From assembly GCA_022826685.1 (NCBI GenBank), contig JAJDUL010000051.1, positions 1 to 64,000 on the forward strand: a DNA stretch of 64,000 nt, written 5' to 3'. This stretch comes from Gemmatimonadota bacterium. GTDB lineage: Bacteria; Gemmatimonadota; Gemmatimonadetes; Palauibacterales; Palauibacteraceae. The notes beneath the pieces are model-generated. The model was not told where the DNA came from. It searched no databases and saw only the letters and a list, made by a program, of their open reading frames with translations. A program made the position numbers and the translations under genes. The number at the start of each line of letters is the position of its first letter. The stretch's first letter is position 1. Positions 8,370 to 17,050 of this stretch are shown one piece after another.

Positions 8370-10283
8370 ATGGCCGCACCCCGGAACCGGCGGGCCGCGC
8401 CGGCTGCGCTGACCGCGGCGCTCCTCGTGACCGGATGCGCCTCGGGCGGCATCGGTCCGGGGGAGCTGGCCCCGGAGCGCGCGGCCGACGATGAAACCGG
8501 ATTCGTCCGCACCGTCACCCCCTTTCCGGTGTTCGACGAGTCGGGGAACGCGTACGAAATCCCCTTCCTCGGCGGCTTCAACGTCCCGCGGCCGCAGTGG
8601 GTGGATATCGACGGAGATGGCGACCTCGACCTCTTCGTGCAGGAGACGACGGACCGCCTGCTGTTCTTCGAGCGCGAAGACACGCCGGACGGGCGTCGCC
8701 ACACCTGGCGGCCGGCCGCGTATTCGGACCTCGAGGTCGGAGAGTGGTTCCGCTTCGTGGATGTCGACGCGGACGGAGACCGGGACCTTCTCGCGGAGTC
8801 CCCCTTCAGCTACATGAAACTGTATCGGAACACGGGGACGGCGGGCGGGGCCGTGTTCGAGCTCATCGCGGACACCCTTCGCGACACGCGCGGGGAGGCG
8901 ATCTTCTCGGATCGCCAGAACATCCCCAATGCGGCGGACATCGACTGCGACGGCCGCCTCGACCTCTTCATCGGCCGGCTCGTGGGGACGGTCACACGCT
9001 ACGAGGCCACGGGCGCGATCGGCGCGAACGCGTCGCCCTTCCGGCACATCACGGACCGCTTCGAGGACATCGAGATCGTCGCCGACCCGGCGGCGGCCGG
9101 GGGCGTGCCGCCCTTCGACGGGGCGGACGCGGGCGGGCCCTTCCCCACCTTGCACGGGGCGAACACGATGGCGCTCGCCGACTACGACGCGGACGGCGAC
9201 ACGGACATGTTCTGGGGCGACTTCTTCGAGGCCGGGCTCCTCCTGATCGAGAACGCAGGTTCTTGCGAGGCTCCGAACCTGCGCGTGGAGCCGCGTCCCT
9301 TCCCCCTCGACGATCCGATCCGGACGAGCGGCTACAACGCTCCGACCTTCGGCGACTACGACGGTGACGGCGACCTGGACCTGCTCATGGGCGTGCTCGG
9401 CGGCGCCTACAACGCGAATACGACGACCGCCGACAACCTCATGCTCTTCTCACAGGAGTCCGATGGCGGCTTCGAGCTTCGGACGCGCCGCTTCATCTCG
9501 CAGATCGATGTGGGCAGCGAGAGCGTGGCTTCGCTGGTGGATCTCGACGGCGACGGCGATCTCGACATGCTCCTCGGAAACAAGATCGACCCCGGGGACC
9601 TGTCGGACTCGCGCGTCTTCCTGTTCGAGAACGAGGGCAGCGGGACGCAGCCGGTCTTCCGCCGGACGGGCGAGTTCGAGTTGCCGGGCGCCTACCACAA
9701 CGCGCCGGCCTTCGGCGACCTGGACGCGGACGGCGACCTCGACCTGCTGCTCGGCACCTGGCGCGACGAGATCCGCTACGTGCGGAACGAGGGGTCGGCC
9801 ATGGAGCCCCGCCTCACTCTCGTCGACTCGGCGTTCATCGAGATCACGCGCGGGAGCAACGCGACGCCCGCGCTCGGCGACCTCGATGGCGATGGCGATC
9901 TCGACCTCATGATCGGGGAGTCCTCGGGGGCGCTGAACTACTACGAGAACGTCGGCTCCCCCGCGGAGCCGAGCTTCGAATTCGTAAGCGACGAGTACGC
10001 GGAGATCGACATCGGCCGGCGGAGTTTCCCGAAGCTCCTGGACCACGACGGGGACGGCGACCTGGACCTCATCGTCGGTACGGAATCCGACGGGATCCGC
10101 TACTTCCGGAACGATGGGAGTCCCGCGGCCCCGAACTTCGTCGAGGCCGACGGCGGGTTCCCCGCCGCGGACGATCTGCCGCTGTTCGCGACGCCGGAGT
10201 TCGGGGATCTGGACGGGGACGGCGACCTCGACCTCGTCGTCGGCGCCGCCGGAGGCGGCATCTACTACTTCGAACGACGTTGA
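8370..10283 (+). CDS. VCBS/FG-GAP repeat lipoprotein with ten calcium-loop motifs
   Basis: The N-terminus has a lipoprotein signal (basic n-region, LTAALLVTGC, lipobox VTGC, then ASGG). The mature protein carries ten DxDxDGDxDL loops of the D-x-D-G-D-G-D-L-D-L type, spaced roughly 50-70 residues apart, each followed by a short strand such as LLMGVLGG or LVVGAAGG. These loops bind Ca2+ in integrin-like VCBS/FG-GAP propellers. The likely start is ATG 8370, with GTG 8361 also possible; the longer frame upstream lies inside the previous gene. Neighbours are all exported propellers on the same strand. Probable surface or periplasmic binding protein; ligand unknown. Confidence 0.85.
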   Translation: MAAPRNRRAAPAALTAALLVTGCASGGIGPGELAPERAADDETGFVRTVTPFPVFDESGNAYEIPFLGGFNVPRPQWVDIDGDGDLDLFVQETTDRLLFFEREDTPDGRRHTWRPAAYSDLEVGEWFRFVDVDADGDRDLLAESPFSYMKLYRNTGTAGGAVFELIADTLRDTRGEAIFSDRQNIPNAADIDCDGRLDLFIGRLVGTVTRYEATGAIGANASPFRHITDRFEDIEIVADPAAAGGVPPFDGADAGGPFPTLHGANTMALADYDADGDTDMFWGDFFEAGLLLIENAGSCEAPNLRVEPRPFPLDDPIRTSGYNAPTFGDYDGDGDLDLLMGVLGGAYNANTTTADNLMLFSQESDGGFELRTRRFISQIDVGSESVASLVDLDGDGDLDMLLGNKIDPGDLSDSRVFLFENEGSGTQPVFRRTGEFELPGAYHNAPAFGDLDADGDLDLLLGTWRDEIRYVRNEGSAMEPRLTLVDSAFIEITRGSNATPALGDLDGDGDLDLMIGESSGALNYYENVGSPAEPSFEFVSDEYAEIDIGRRSFPKLLDHDGDGDLDLIVGTESDGIRYFRNDGSPAAPNFVEADGGFPAADDLPLFATPEFGDLDGDGDLDLVVGAAGGGIYYFERR

Positions 10284-10328
10284 ATCCCGCAATAGAAATG
10301 TCGAATCCTGCAGAAGAGGATGTACCTG

Positions 10329-12788
10329 ATGAATAGAACACGGAGCTTCTTCGCCGCGGCCGTCTGCGGACTGCTGTTCGTGCCCGCGGCCGGCGCGCAG
10401 CAGTTCGGCGAGACCGTCGTGCTCAGCGAGAGCCGGATCATCGTCAGCGAGCCCATCGATCCGGGTGCCCCACCCGCCGAGTCGGCGCCGCGCTCGCTGT
10501 ACGTCTATGAACGCGGCGACGGTGGCTGGATGCAGACCGGGACGCTTCGCGCCCCCGAGCACGACGGTCCCGACTACTTCGGGCGCTTCGTCGTCGCCGA
10601 TGGCGACCGGCTGCTCGTGGGAGCGACGGCCCTCGACGAGGACGGCGACGGCGAGAGCGACGGCAGCGTCCTCGTCTTCCGCGAGGCCGGCGACGGTTGG
10701 GAATTCGAGCGCTACCTGCGCCCCGAGAGCGTGCCGCTCGGGTCTTCCTTCGGTCGCTTTGCGGCGCTGGCGGGCGACCTTCTCGTGGTGACGGCCCTCG
10801 GCTACGAGGGGACCGGCGGCGCCTGGGTGTTCGAACGCGGCGCCGGCGGGGAGTGGGTCGAGCAGGGGATCCTGACGCCGTCGGATCCCGATCCGCAGCA
10901 GGAGTTCTTCGGCTGGGGCGTGCACACGGACGGTGAGCGCGTCATCGTCGGCGCCTTCGCCGGCCCGCAGCTTCCCGGCGCCGCGTACGTGTTCGGACGC
11001 GACGAGAGCGGGACGTGGGTGCAGGAGGCGCGGCTCGGGCTCACGGGCGACGAGGCCCAGCCCGGAGCCGCGGTCGCGGTCGATCGCGCCCCCATCATCT
11101 CGGTCGGCGTCGAGGGAGATCACGCAATGCTGGGCCTCCCCGGCCTGGACGAAGGGGCGGGCGCGGTCCTCCTCTACGAGCGGCGCTCGTCGGGCGACTG
11201 GGTGCGGAGTGGATCGCTGGCGGCGTTCGACCGCCAGTCCGGCGCCGGGTTCGGCGCATCCTTCACCGCGCACGAGGGGGGGCTCTGGGTCGCCGCCCCC
11301 GGCGCGGACCTGTTCGGCGCCATCTACGCCTTCGCGTGGGACGCCGAGGCGGGGCGCTTCGGTTCCGCGGCTAAAATCAATGCGGGCGCGGGCACCGATG
11401 CGGGTGACGGGTTCGGCATCTCCGTCGCCGCGGCGGGCGATCTCGCGGTCGTCGGACAGCCGTGGGACGACGGGTCGATGGGGTCGACGGTCGTATTCGA
11501 GCGCCGGGACGGGCGGTGGGCCGAGACGGCGAAGATTTTCATCGCCGAGGAACGCCGTCCGCTGGCGACGCTCGCCGAAGTGGAGTGTGGCGAGGACGGC
11601 ATGGCCGACCAGTTCACCTGCGACCAGGTCGACGTGCTCTCGTTTTTGCCGCTCGACGCGATCGGGGGAACGGACCGCGGCATCGAGACGAACGACGTGT
11701 GGGGATGGACGGACCCGCAGACGGGCCGCGAATACGCGATCGTCGGCCGCACCGACGGCACGGCGTTCATCGACATCTCCAACCCGGAAGCGCCCGCGTA
11801 TCTGGGCAGCCTGCCGAAGACGGCCGGGTCGATCACGAACTCGTGGCGTGACGTCAAAGTTTACGCGGACCACGCGTTCGTCGTCGCCGACGGCGCGGGC
11901 CGGCACGGGATGCAGGTGTTCGATCTCACGCGGCTCCGCGACGTGCGCGACGCGCCGGTCGAGTTCGACGCCGATGCCCTGTACGACGGGATCGCGAGTT
12001 CCCACAACATCGTGATCAACGAGGAGACCGGCACCGCGTACAGCGTGGGGTCGAACGGGGGCGGCGAGACGTGCGGCGGCGGTCTCCACATGATCGACGT
12101 CCGCGAGCCCAAGGATCCCCGCTTCATCGGCTGCTTCGCCGATGACGGGACGCGATACCAGGGCCGGGGGTATACGCACGACGCGCAGTGCGTGAACTAC
12201 CGGGGACCCGACGCGGAACACCTCGGCAAGGAGATCTGCTTCGGGGCCAACGAGAGCTATCTTTCGATCGCCGACGTCACCGACCCGGAGAATCCGGTCT
12301 CGCTCGCGACCCAGAACTACCCGGCCGTCGCATATGCCCACCAGGGCTGGCTCACCGAAGACCACCGGTACTTCTATCAGAACGACGAGGGCGACGAGAT
12401 GGCGTCGGTCGGTGCGGCGACACAGGCCGGGACCGAGCCGGACATGCGGGGCACGCGCACGCTCGTCTGGGACGTGTCGGATCTCGACGATCCGGTGTTG
12501 GTCAACGAGCACTTCGGGGAGACGTTCACGATCGACCACAACCTCTACATCGTCGGCGATCTCATGTACCAGTCGAACTACGTGAGCGGGCTGCGCGTAC
12601 TCGACATCAGCGACCGCGAGAACCCGCGCGAGGTCGGCTTCTTCGACACCGTGCCGTGGGACGAGTCGGTCGTGTTCGACGGCTCGTGGTCGAACTACCC
12701 GTTCTTCGCGAGCGGGACGATCGTCGTGTCGAGCGGCAAGGAGGGTGTGTTCTTCCTCAAGTATCGCCGTCCGGAACTGGTGCCCTGA
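10329..12788 (+). CDS. exported FG-GAP plus choice-of-anchor-B (LVIVD) beta-propeller protein 2
   Basis: This is a paralogue of the protein at 4821-7220 with the same two-part build: signal peptide (about 22 residues, ending AGAQQ), FG-GAP-like blades to about residue 415, then a choice-of-anchor-B domain. It keeps the cysteine motifs (ECGEDGMADQFTC, GGGETCGGGLHMIDV, KEICFGAN) and the histidine series DHAF, SHN, THD, AHQGW, EDH, DHN. It differs by an insert after AHQGWLTEDHRYFYQN, giving a longer linker. I choose ATG 10329, because AGAGGA at 10315-10320 lies eight bases ahead of it and would overlap the alternative ATG at 10320. Its TGA overlaps a CTG that may start the next gene. Confidence 0.85.
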   Translation: MNRTRSFFAAAVCGLLFVPAAGAQQFGETVVLSESRIIVSEPIDPGAPPAESAPRSLYVYERGDGGWMQTGTLRAPEHDGPDYFGRFVVADGDRLLVGATALDEDGDGESDGSVLVFREAGDGWEFERYLRPESVPLGSSFGRFAALAGDLLVVTALGYEGTGGAWVFERGAGGEWVEQGILTPSDPDPQQEFFGWGVHTDGERVIVGAFAGPQLPGAAYVFGRDESGTWVQEARLGLTGDEAQPGAAVAVDRAPIISVGVEGDHAMLGLPGLDEGAGAVLLYERRSSGDWVRSGSLAAFDRQSGAGFGASFTAHEGGLWVAAPGADLFGAIYAFAWDAEAGRFGSAAKINAGAGTDAGDGFGISVAAAGDLAVVGQPWDDGSMGSTVVFERRDGRWAETAKIFIAEERRPLATLAEVECGEDGMADQFTCDQVDVLSFLPLDAIGGTDRGIETNDVWGWTDPQTGREYAIVGRTDGTAFIDISNPEAPAYLGSLPKTAGSITNSWRDVKVYADHAFVVADGAGRHGMQVFDLTRLRDVRDAPVEFDADALYDGIASSHNIVINEETGTAYSVGSNGGGETCGGGLHMIDVREPKDPRFIGCFADDGTRYQGRGYTHDAQCVNYRGPDAEHLGKEICFGANESYLSIADVTDPENPVSLATQNYPAVAYAHQGWLTEDHRYFYQNDEGDEMASVGAATQAGTEPDMRGTRTLVWDVSDLDDPVLVNEHFGETFTIDHNLYIVGDLMYQSNYVSGLRVLDISDRENPREVGFFDTVPWDESVVFDGSWSNYPFFASGTIVVSSGKEGVFFLKYRRPELVP

Positions 12789-14005
12789 GGCGCTCGAGAC
12801 GCCCGTCCGCGGCGGCCACCCGGTCGCTGACGGCGCGGGCGCTTGCGGTCATGGCGGGAGTGGCGAGCTGGGGATGCTCGGATGGCACGGGCCCCTCCCC
12901 GGCTCCGCCGCCGCCGCCCGCGCCCCCGGAACCCGTCGCCTTCGAAATTACGGCGAACGAGGTCCTGACCGGACTCTCCCAGCCGGTCTTCCTCACCGCC
13001 CCGCCGGACGACCACAGACTGTTCGTCGTCGAGCAGACGGGCCGCATCCGCATCTCGAACGCGGACGGGCAACTCCTCGACGCCCCCTTCCTCGACCTCT
13101 CGGGCCGCGTGGGCACGGCCCCCGAAGGCGGCCTCCTCACGATGGCCTTCCACCCGCGGTACGCGGAAAACGGCCAGGTCTTCGTCTACTATACCGACAC
13201 GGGAGACGACACGGTGGTCGAGCGCTACACCGTCTCGGGGGACCCCGACCGCCTCGACCCGGGCTCTGCGAAGCGGATCCTCGCGCTCACCCAGCGGCGC
13301 CGGAACCACAACGGCGGGATGCTGCAGTTCGGGCCTGACGGAATGCTGTACATCTTTCTCGGCGACGAGGGCGGGGCGGGCGATCCGTTCGGCAACGGAC
13401 AGAATCCGGAGACGCTGCACGGTTCGATCCTCCGCATCGACGTGGACGGGGGCGACCCGTACGCGATCCCGGACGACAACCCCTTCGTCGGAGAAGAGGG
13501 CGCACGAGGCGAGATCTGGGCCATCGGCGTCCGGAATCCGTGGCGCTCGACCTTCGACTTCGCGGGCAACGTCCTCTACGTGGCGGACGTGGGCCAGAAC
13601 GAACGCGAGGAAATCAACGCGGTGCCGGCGGGGGAGGCGGGCGTGAATTACGGCTGGAACACGATGGAGGGATCCGCCTGTTACCAGAGTTCCGCGTGCG
13701 ACATGTCGGGTCTCACGCTGCCCGTCGTCGAGTACGTCCACGACGGCAACGTCTGCTCGGTGACCGGAGGATACGTGTATCGCGGGTCACAACTCCCCGA
13801 GATCGCGGGGCACTACTTCTACTCGGATTTCTGCACCGGCTTTCTGCGGAGCTTCCGCCTCGATGACGGTCGGGCGACGGACGAGAGACGCTGGAACGTG
13901 GGAAGTCTCGGGGCGGTGTCCTCCTTCGGCGTCGACGGCTCCGGAGAACTCTACGTCGTGAATCTCACCGGCTCCGTGTCCCGCCTGGAGCGCCGCCAGC
14001 CCTAG
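12785..14005 (+). CDS. PQQ-dependent sugar dehydrogenase-like lipoprotein
   Basis: The protein matches soluble aldose/glucose-sorbosone dehydrogenases (GSDH fold, PQQ plus Ca2+). Visible motifs are LTGLSQPVFLTAPP, RLFVVEQTGRI, the family histidine block NHNGGMLQFGPDG, GDEGGAGDP, GSILRIDVDG and EIWAIGVRNPWRSTFD near the middle, and VTGGYVYRG towards the C-terminus. A proline-rich spacer follows a signal ending in WGC, with an atypical lipobox. Start is uncertain: ATG 12851 would cut into the signal peptide, while CTG 12785 forms a CTGA overlap with the previous stop and gives a basic n-region plus hydrophobic core. No pqq biosynthesis gene is in view. Confidence 0.8.
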   Translation: MRRSRRPSAAATRSLTARALAVMAGVASWGCSDGTGPSPAPPPPPAPPEPVAFEITANEVLTGLSQPVFLTAPPDDHRLFVVEQTGRIRISNADGQLLDAPFLDLSGRVGTAPEGGLLTMAFHPRYAENGQVFVYYTDTGDDTVVERYTVSGDPDRLDPGSAKRILALTQRRRNHNGGMLQFGPDGMLYIFLGDEGGAGDPFGNGQNPETLHGSILRIDVDGGDPYAIPDDNPFVGEEGARGEIWAIGVRNPWRSTFDFAGNVLYVADVGQNEREEINAVPAGEAGVNYGWNTMEGSACYQSSACDMSGLTLPVVEYVHDGNVCSVTGGYVYRGSQLPEIAGHYFYSDFCTGFLRSFRLDDGRATDERRWNVGSLGAVSSFGVDGSGELYVVNLTGSVSRLERRQP

Positions 14006-14023
14006 CGGCCCGGGTCGGGCCGC
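14005..14023. terminator. GC-rich hairpin between convergent genes
   Basis: An 8-bp perfect inverted repeat (14005-14012 with 14016-14023, loop GGT) starts at the last base of the sugar dehydrogenase stop codon and lies 25 bases beyond the opposite gene's stop. It has no T-tract on either strand, so it may act as a bidirectional transcript end or processing hairpin instead of a classical intrinsic terminator. Confidence 0.5.
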
Positions 14024-14048
14024 GGCATCCGGCGGCCGGCGTCGAGTT

Positions 14049-14852
14049 CTAGACTCTGAACGTCAGCCCCAACTGGAAGAGCACGAAGTCGACGTCGGAG
14101 GAGACGGGCGAGAACGAACTCCCGCCGAAGCCGTCCTCTACGATGCTCCCGGGCACGAGGTACTCCGTGCGGCCGTGCCTCCGGTATTGGGCTTCCAGCC
14201 TCAGCACTCCCGGTTTGGCGGACCGGCTGATCGGGATCGCGAGCCCGCCGCCGAAGCCGTACGCGGCGCGCACGTCATCGAAGTTCACCGTCGTCCCGTA
14301 ATCGGGCGATTCGTAGAGCTCCCAGCCGCGCTCGACGGAGCTGACCGTGAAGAAGTAGCCGAGCCCGGCGAAGCCGTTCACGTAGGGCTGGACGGGGCCG
14401 TACGGCAGGCGGATCTCGGGGCCGAGGCCCACGTAACCCACGTTGTTGCGCGTGACGATATCGGTCAGGATCCGGTCCGTCACCGAGAATACGGGGACGC
14501 CAAGCGTCTCCGACCCGTAGTTCACGTAGCCGGCATCGAACCGGACCCGGAAGGCGGGGGAATCCTCGAAGCCGAGCAAAGCGGTGAGCGCCGCCCCGAA
14601 ACCGTCGTTGACGAACGAACTGAATTGCCCCTGCGGCGCCATGACGGAGAAGGTGCCGCCCAGATCCCACTGCGTCCCGTTTCCGCCTGAAGACGGATCC
14701 CCGGACGGTTGGCCGTTGAAGGGTCCGCCGGGGACCTGCGCCGCCGCGCCAGCGGGCCCTATCGCCCCGAGCGCCGCCATCACCCCGAGCGCCGTCAGCG
14801 CGACGAGTCCGGCCCGGAGCCTGCTCCGATTCCGCATCCGTGTACGCATCAT
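14049..14852 (-). CDS. outer-membrane beta-barrel protein
   Basis: A 267-residue protein with a signal peptide (basic start, hydrophobic ALTALGVMAALGAIGPAGAAAQ), a short Gly/Pro/Asn-rich linker, then alternating strands such as FRVRFDAGYVNYG, VGYVGLGPEIRLPYG, VQPYVNGFAGLGYFF and YGFGGGLAIPI. It ends with LGLTFRV, an amphipathic last strand. This is the OmpW/OmpA-like 8-stranded barrel style, function unknown. Start ATG 14852 is followed by a second ATG and preceded by GGGAG at about ten bases. Confidence 0.75.
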   Translation of the reverse strand: MMRTRMRNRSRLRAGLVALTALGVMAALGAIGPAGAAAQVPGGPFNGQPSGDPSSGGNGTQWDLGGTFSVMAPQGQFSSFVNDGFGAALTALLGFEDSPAFRVRFDAGYVNYGSETLGVPVFSVTDRILTDIVTRNNVGYVGLGPEIRLPYGPVQPYVNGFAGLGYFFTVSSVERGWELYESPDYGTTVNFDDVRAAYGFGGGLAIPISRSAKPGVLRLEAQYRRHGRTEYLVPGSIVEDGFGGSSFSPVSSDVDFVLFQLGLTFRV

Positions 14853-14953
14853 CTGTCCCACTCCCTCTCGCGTCGGCGCGGCGTCCGACCGGTCACCCGG
14901 CCCGGCGCCCGCTCTCCTCCGCCATCCCGTAGACGGCCGCACGCCGGAATCCG

Positions 14954-15757
14954 TCACAGCGTAATCTCGCCTGTAAGGTAGAGCGCCGCGCGGCCGGCGA
15001 TCGTCACGCGGTCCCCGAGGTGGCGACAGACGAGAGTGCCGCCGCGAGCGCTGATCTGCCGCGCCTCGAGCGGCGCCTCGCCGCGATCCAGACGCTCGGC
15101 CCAGTAGGGCGCCAGCGTGCAGTGCGCGGAACCCGTGACCGGATCTTCCGGCACGCCGACGCTGGGCGCGAAGAAGCGGGACACGAAGTCCGCACTCACT
15201 CCCGGCGCGCTCACGATGATCCCGAGGCGATCCAGTCCGCGCAGTCGGCTGAAGTCCGGCTTCAGCTTCCGGACATCGTCCTCGGCATCCAGGAGGACCA
15301 GATAATCCCGGTCCGAGGCCAGCACATCGGCGGGCGCCGCTCCCAGTCCCTCCACAAGGGCGCGGGGGGCCTCGCGCGACACCGCCGGGCGCGCCGGAAA
15401 ATCCATCACGAGGAGATCTCCCTCGCCCCTTTCCACGATGAGTTCGCCGCTTCTCGTCTCGAAACTCACGCTCTCGCGGCCGGGCGCCAGCCTCTCGAGA
15501 ATGACCCAGGCGGAGGCCAGCGTCGCGTGCCCGCACAGGTCGACCTCGGACACGGGCGTGAACCAGCGGAGTCCGAACCCGCCCTCCTCGCTCCCGTCGT
15601 CCCGAACGAAGAAGGCGGTCTCCGAGAGGTTGTTCTCCGCCGCGATCTTCTGCAACACGTCGTCGTCGAGCCACGCCTCGAGCGGACAGACGGCGGCCGG
15701 ATTGCCCGCGAAGGGACGGTCCGAGAAGGCGTCGAGCTGATACAGCGGGATCTTCAT
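14954..15757 (-). CDS. PhzF family isomerase
   Basis: PhzF-fold enzymes (diaminopimelate-epimerase fold) catalyse isomerisations or epimerisations, and many have no known substrate. This one keeps the diagnostic N-terminal FAGNPAAVCPL block, the catalytic Glu context NNLSETAFF, LCGHATLASAWV, and the second-half EDPVTGSAHCTLAPYW motif. The length of 267 residues is typical. Start ATG 15757 fits the family (MKIPLYQLDAF). Upstream is a 249-base divergent region shared with the EVE-domain gene; downstream 101 bases separate it from the barrel gene. Confidence 0.9.
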   Translation of the reverse strand: MKIPLYQLDAFSDRPFAGNPAAVCPLEAWLDDDVLQKIAAENNLSETAFFVRDDGSEEGGFGLRWFTPVSEVDLCGHATLASAWVILERLAPGRESVSFETRSGELIVERGEGDLLVMDFPARPAVSREAPRALVEGLGAAPADVLASDRDYLVLLDAEDDVRKLKPDFSRLRGLDRLGIIVSAPGVSADFVSRFFAPSVGVPEDPVTGSAHCTLAPYWAERLDRGEAPLEARQISARGGTLVCRHLGDRVTIAGRAALYLTGEITL

Positions 15758-16006
15758 GCGTTCTCCGTGCGGCGTGACGTCTCGAGGCGGCTGCGCGCCC
15801 GTTCCGGTTGACAGCCCGCGGCAAAATAGCGTCGTGCGGCAGAAATCCGCGAACGGGCGGCCCACGGCGAAAGCCCCGCTGCGTTCGAGCCGCGACGCAC
15901 CCCGCCGGGGTTCACCCTGCGGAGCCGTCCCGGTAGATTCGACCCGTCCGCGCGGATCGGCCGCGCGCCGAGGGATGCCGGAGGAAACGAACAAGGAAGG
16001 CGTCAT
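15758..16006. other. divergent intergenic region with a 7-bp hairpin
   Basis: This is the longest gap in the window. It separates the minus-strand PhzF gene from the plus-strand EVE gene. It contains TTGACA at 15808-15813 on the + strand without a convincing -10 box at 16-18 bases. A 7-bp perfect inverted repeat (15949-15955 with 15961-15967, 5-base loop) precedes the EVE ribosome binding site. I see no coding potential in it. Confidence 0.4.
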
Positions 16007-16483
16007 ATGCCGGTTGAAATCACCGGATACTGGCTCGCCAAGACCGAGCCTCATGTGTACTCGATCGACGACTTCGCCCGGGACGGCGAGACGGAATGGG
16101 ACGGCGTGCGGAACTACCAGGTCCGGAACTTCATGCGCGATCGGATGAATCCGGGAGAGAAGATCCTCATCTATCATTCCAACACCCGGGTGCTCGGCGT
16201 TTACGGCGTGGCGGAAGTCGCGGGTCCGGCGCATCCTGACTCCACCCAGTTCGACCCCGACAGCCATTACTTCGACCCGAAGTCGAGCCGCGAGAATCCT
16301 CGTTGGTGGTGCCCCGATTTCCGCTACCTGGAGACCTTCGGGACCCCGGTGACCCGGCAGATGATGAAGGAAACGGTCGGCCTCGAGACTATTAATGTGA
16401 TGAAACGCGGCATGCGACTCTCGGTCATGCCGGTGACGGAGGAGGAGTTCGAGATCATCCTCCGTCTGGGGCGTGGAGAATAG
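16007..16483 (+). CDS. EVE domain-containing protein (THYN1-like)
   Basis: The 158-residue protein is a single EVE domain, a PUA-like fold that in related proteins recognises modified bases in DNA or RNA. Motifs seen are YWLAKTEPHVYSIDD at residues 8-22, WDGVRNYQVRNFMRD, GEKILIYHSN, GVYGVAEVAG and a central DPKSSRENPRWW. The ATG has AAGGAAGG about eight bases upstream. It is followed at 18 bases by lemA. No DNA-modification or restriction genes neighbour it, so a housekeeping RNA role is as likely as defence. Confidence 0.9.
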   Translation: MPVEITGYWLAKTEPHVYSIDDFARDGETEWDGVRNYQVRNFMRDRMNPGEKILIYHSNTRVLGVYGVAEVAGPAHPDSTQFDPDSHYFDPKSSRENPRWWCPDFRYLETFGTPVTRQMMKETVGLETINVMKRGMRLSVMPVTEEEFEIILRLGRGE

Positions 16484-16501
16484 GGGAAACAGAGGCACGC
16501 C

Positions 16502-17050
16502 ATGTTGTGGTTCCTGATCGTACTCGCGGCAGTCGCTTTCATCATCATCGGGATGTACAACGGTCTCGTGCGGCTGCGCGTGCGCGTGAACGGCGCCTGG
16601 GCCGACATCGACGTCCAGCTCAAGCGCCGCTGGGACCTCATCCCCAACCTCACGAAGACGGTGGAGGCGTCCGCGGGCCACGAACGTGAGACGCTCGAGG
16701 CCGTGGTCGAGGCGAGGAACCGGGCCATGGGTGCGCGGGGGCCCGCCGAGGCGGGTGCGGCGGAGGGGGCGCTCGCGGGGGCGCTCGGGAGACTCTTCGC
16801 GCTTTCGGAGGCTTATCCCCAGCTGCGGGCGGTCGAGGCGTTCACCGACCTCCAGCGCTCCCTCGACGAGATCGAGGAGGCGGTGCAGAACGCGCGACGC
16901 TACTACAACGCCGTCGTCCGGGACTACAACACGAAGACGCAGGTCTTCCCGACGAATCTGCTCGCCGGGATGTTCGGTCACACGCGCCGGGAGTTCTTCT
17001 CGCTCGACGACGAGCGGCAGCGCGAGGGACCGGGGGTGGCGTTCTCGTGA
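16502..17050 (+). CDS. lemA: LemA family protein
   Basis: One N-terminal transmembrane helix (LIVLAAVAFIIIGMYNGLV) is followed by a long helical domain. The LemA hallmark RVRVNGAWADIDVQLKRRWDLIPNL-type segment lies at about residues 25-50, then EAYPQLRAVEAFTDLQ, then ARRYYNAVVRDYN. A final part shortly before the C-terminus resembles the FPTNLLAGMFG family ending. LemA proteins are membrane-bound with no defined activity and often pair with DUF2207 proteins, as here: the GTG of the next gene overlaps its TGA (GTGA). Confidence 0.9.
   Translation: MLWFLIVLAAVAFIIIGMYNGLVRLRVRVNGAWADIDVQLKRRWDLIPNLTKTVEASAGHERETLEAVVEARNRAMGARGPAEAGAAEGALAGALGRLFALSEAYPQLRAVEAFTDLQRSLDEIEEAVQNARRYYNAVVRDYNTKTQVFPTNLLAGMFGHTRREFFSLDDERQREGPGVAFS

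Noticed and set aside
8590-10250. Regular DNA repeats every 150-200 bases
   Set aside because: They encode the DGDGDLDL calcium loops of the VCBS protein and are not a CRISPR array: spacers are coding and units differ.
9450-12539. A 1029-residue minus-strand open frame
   Set aside because: It is antisense to the VCBS and anchor-B genes and has biased, arginine/valine-rich composition with no domain. It is a GC-driven shadow.
16007-16483. EVE protein as part of a defence island
   Set aside because: No restriction, McrB-like or other defence gene is near; neighbours are lemA and DUF2207.
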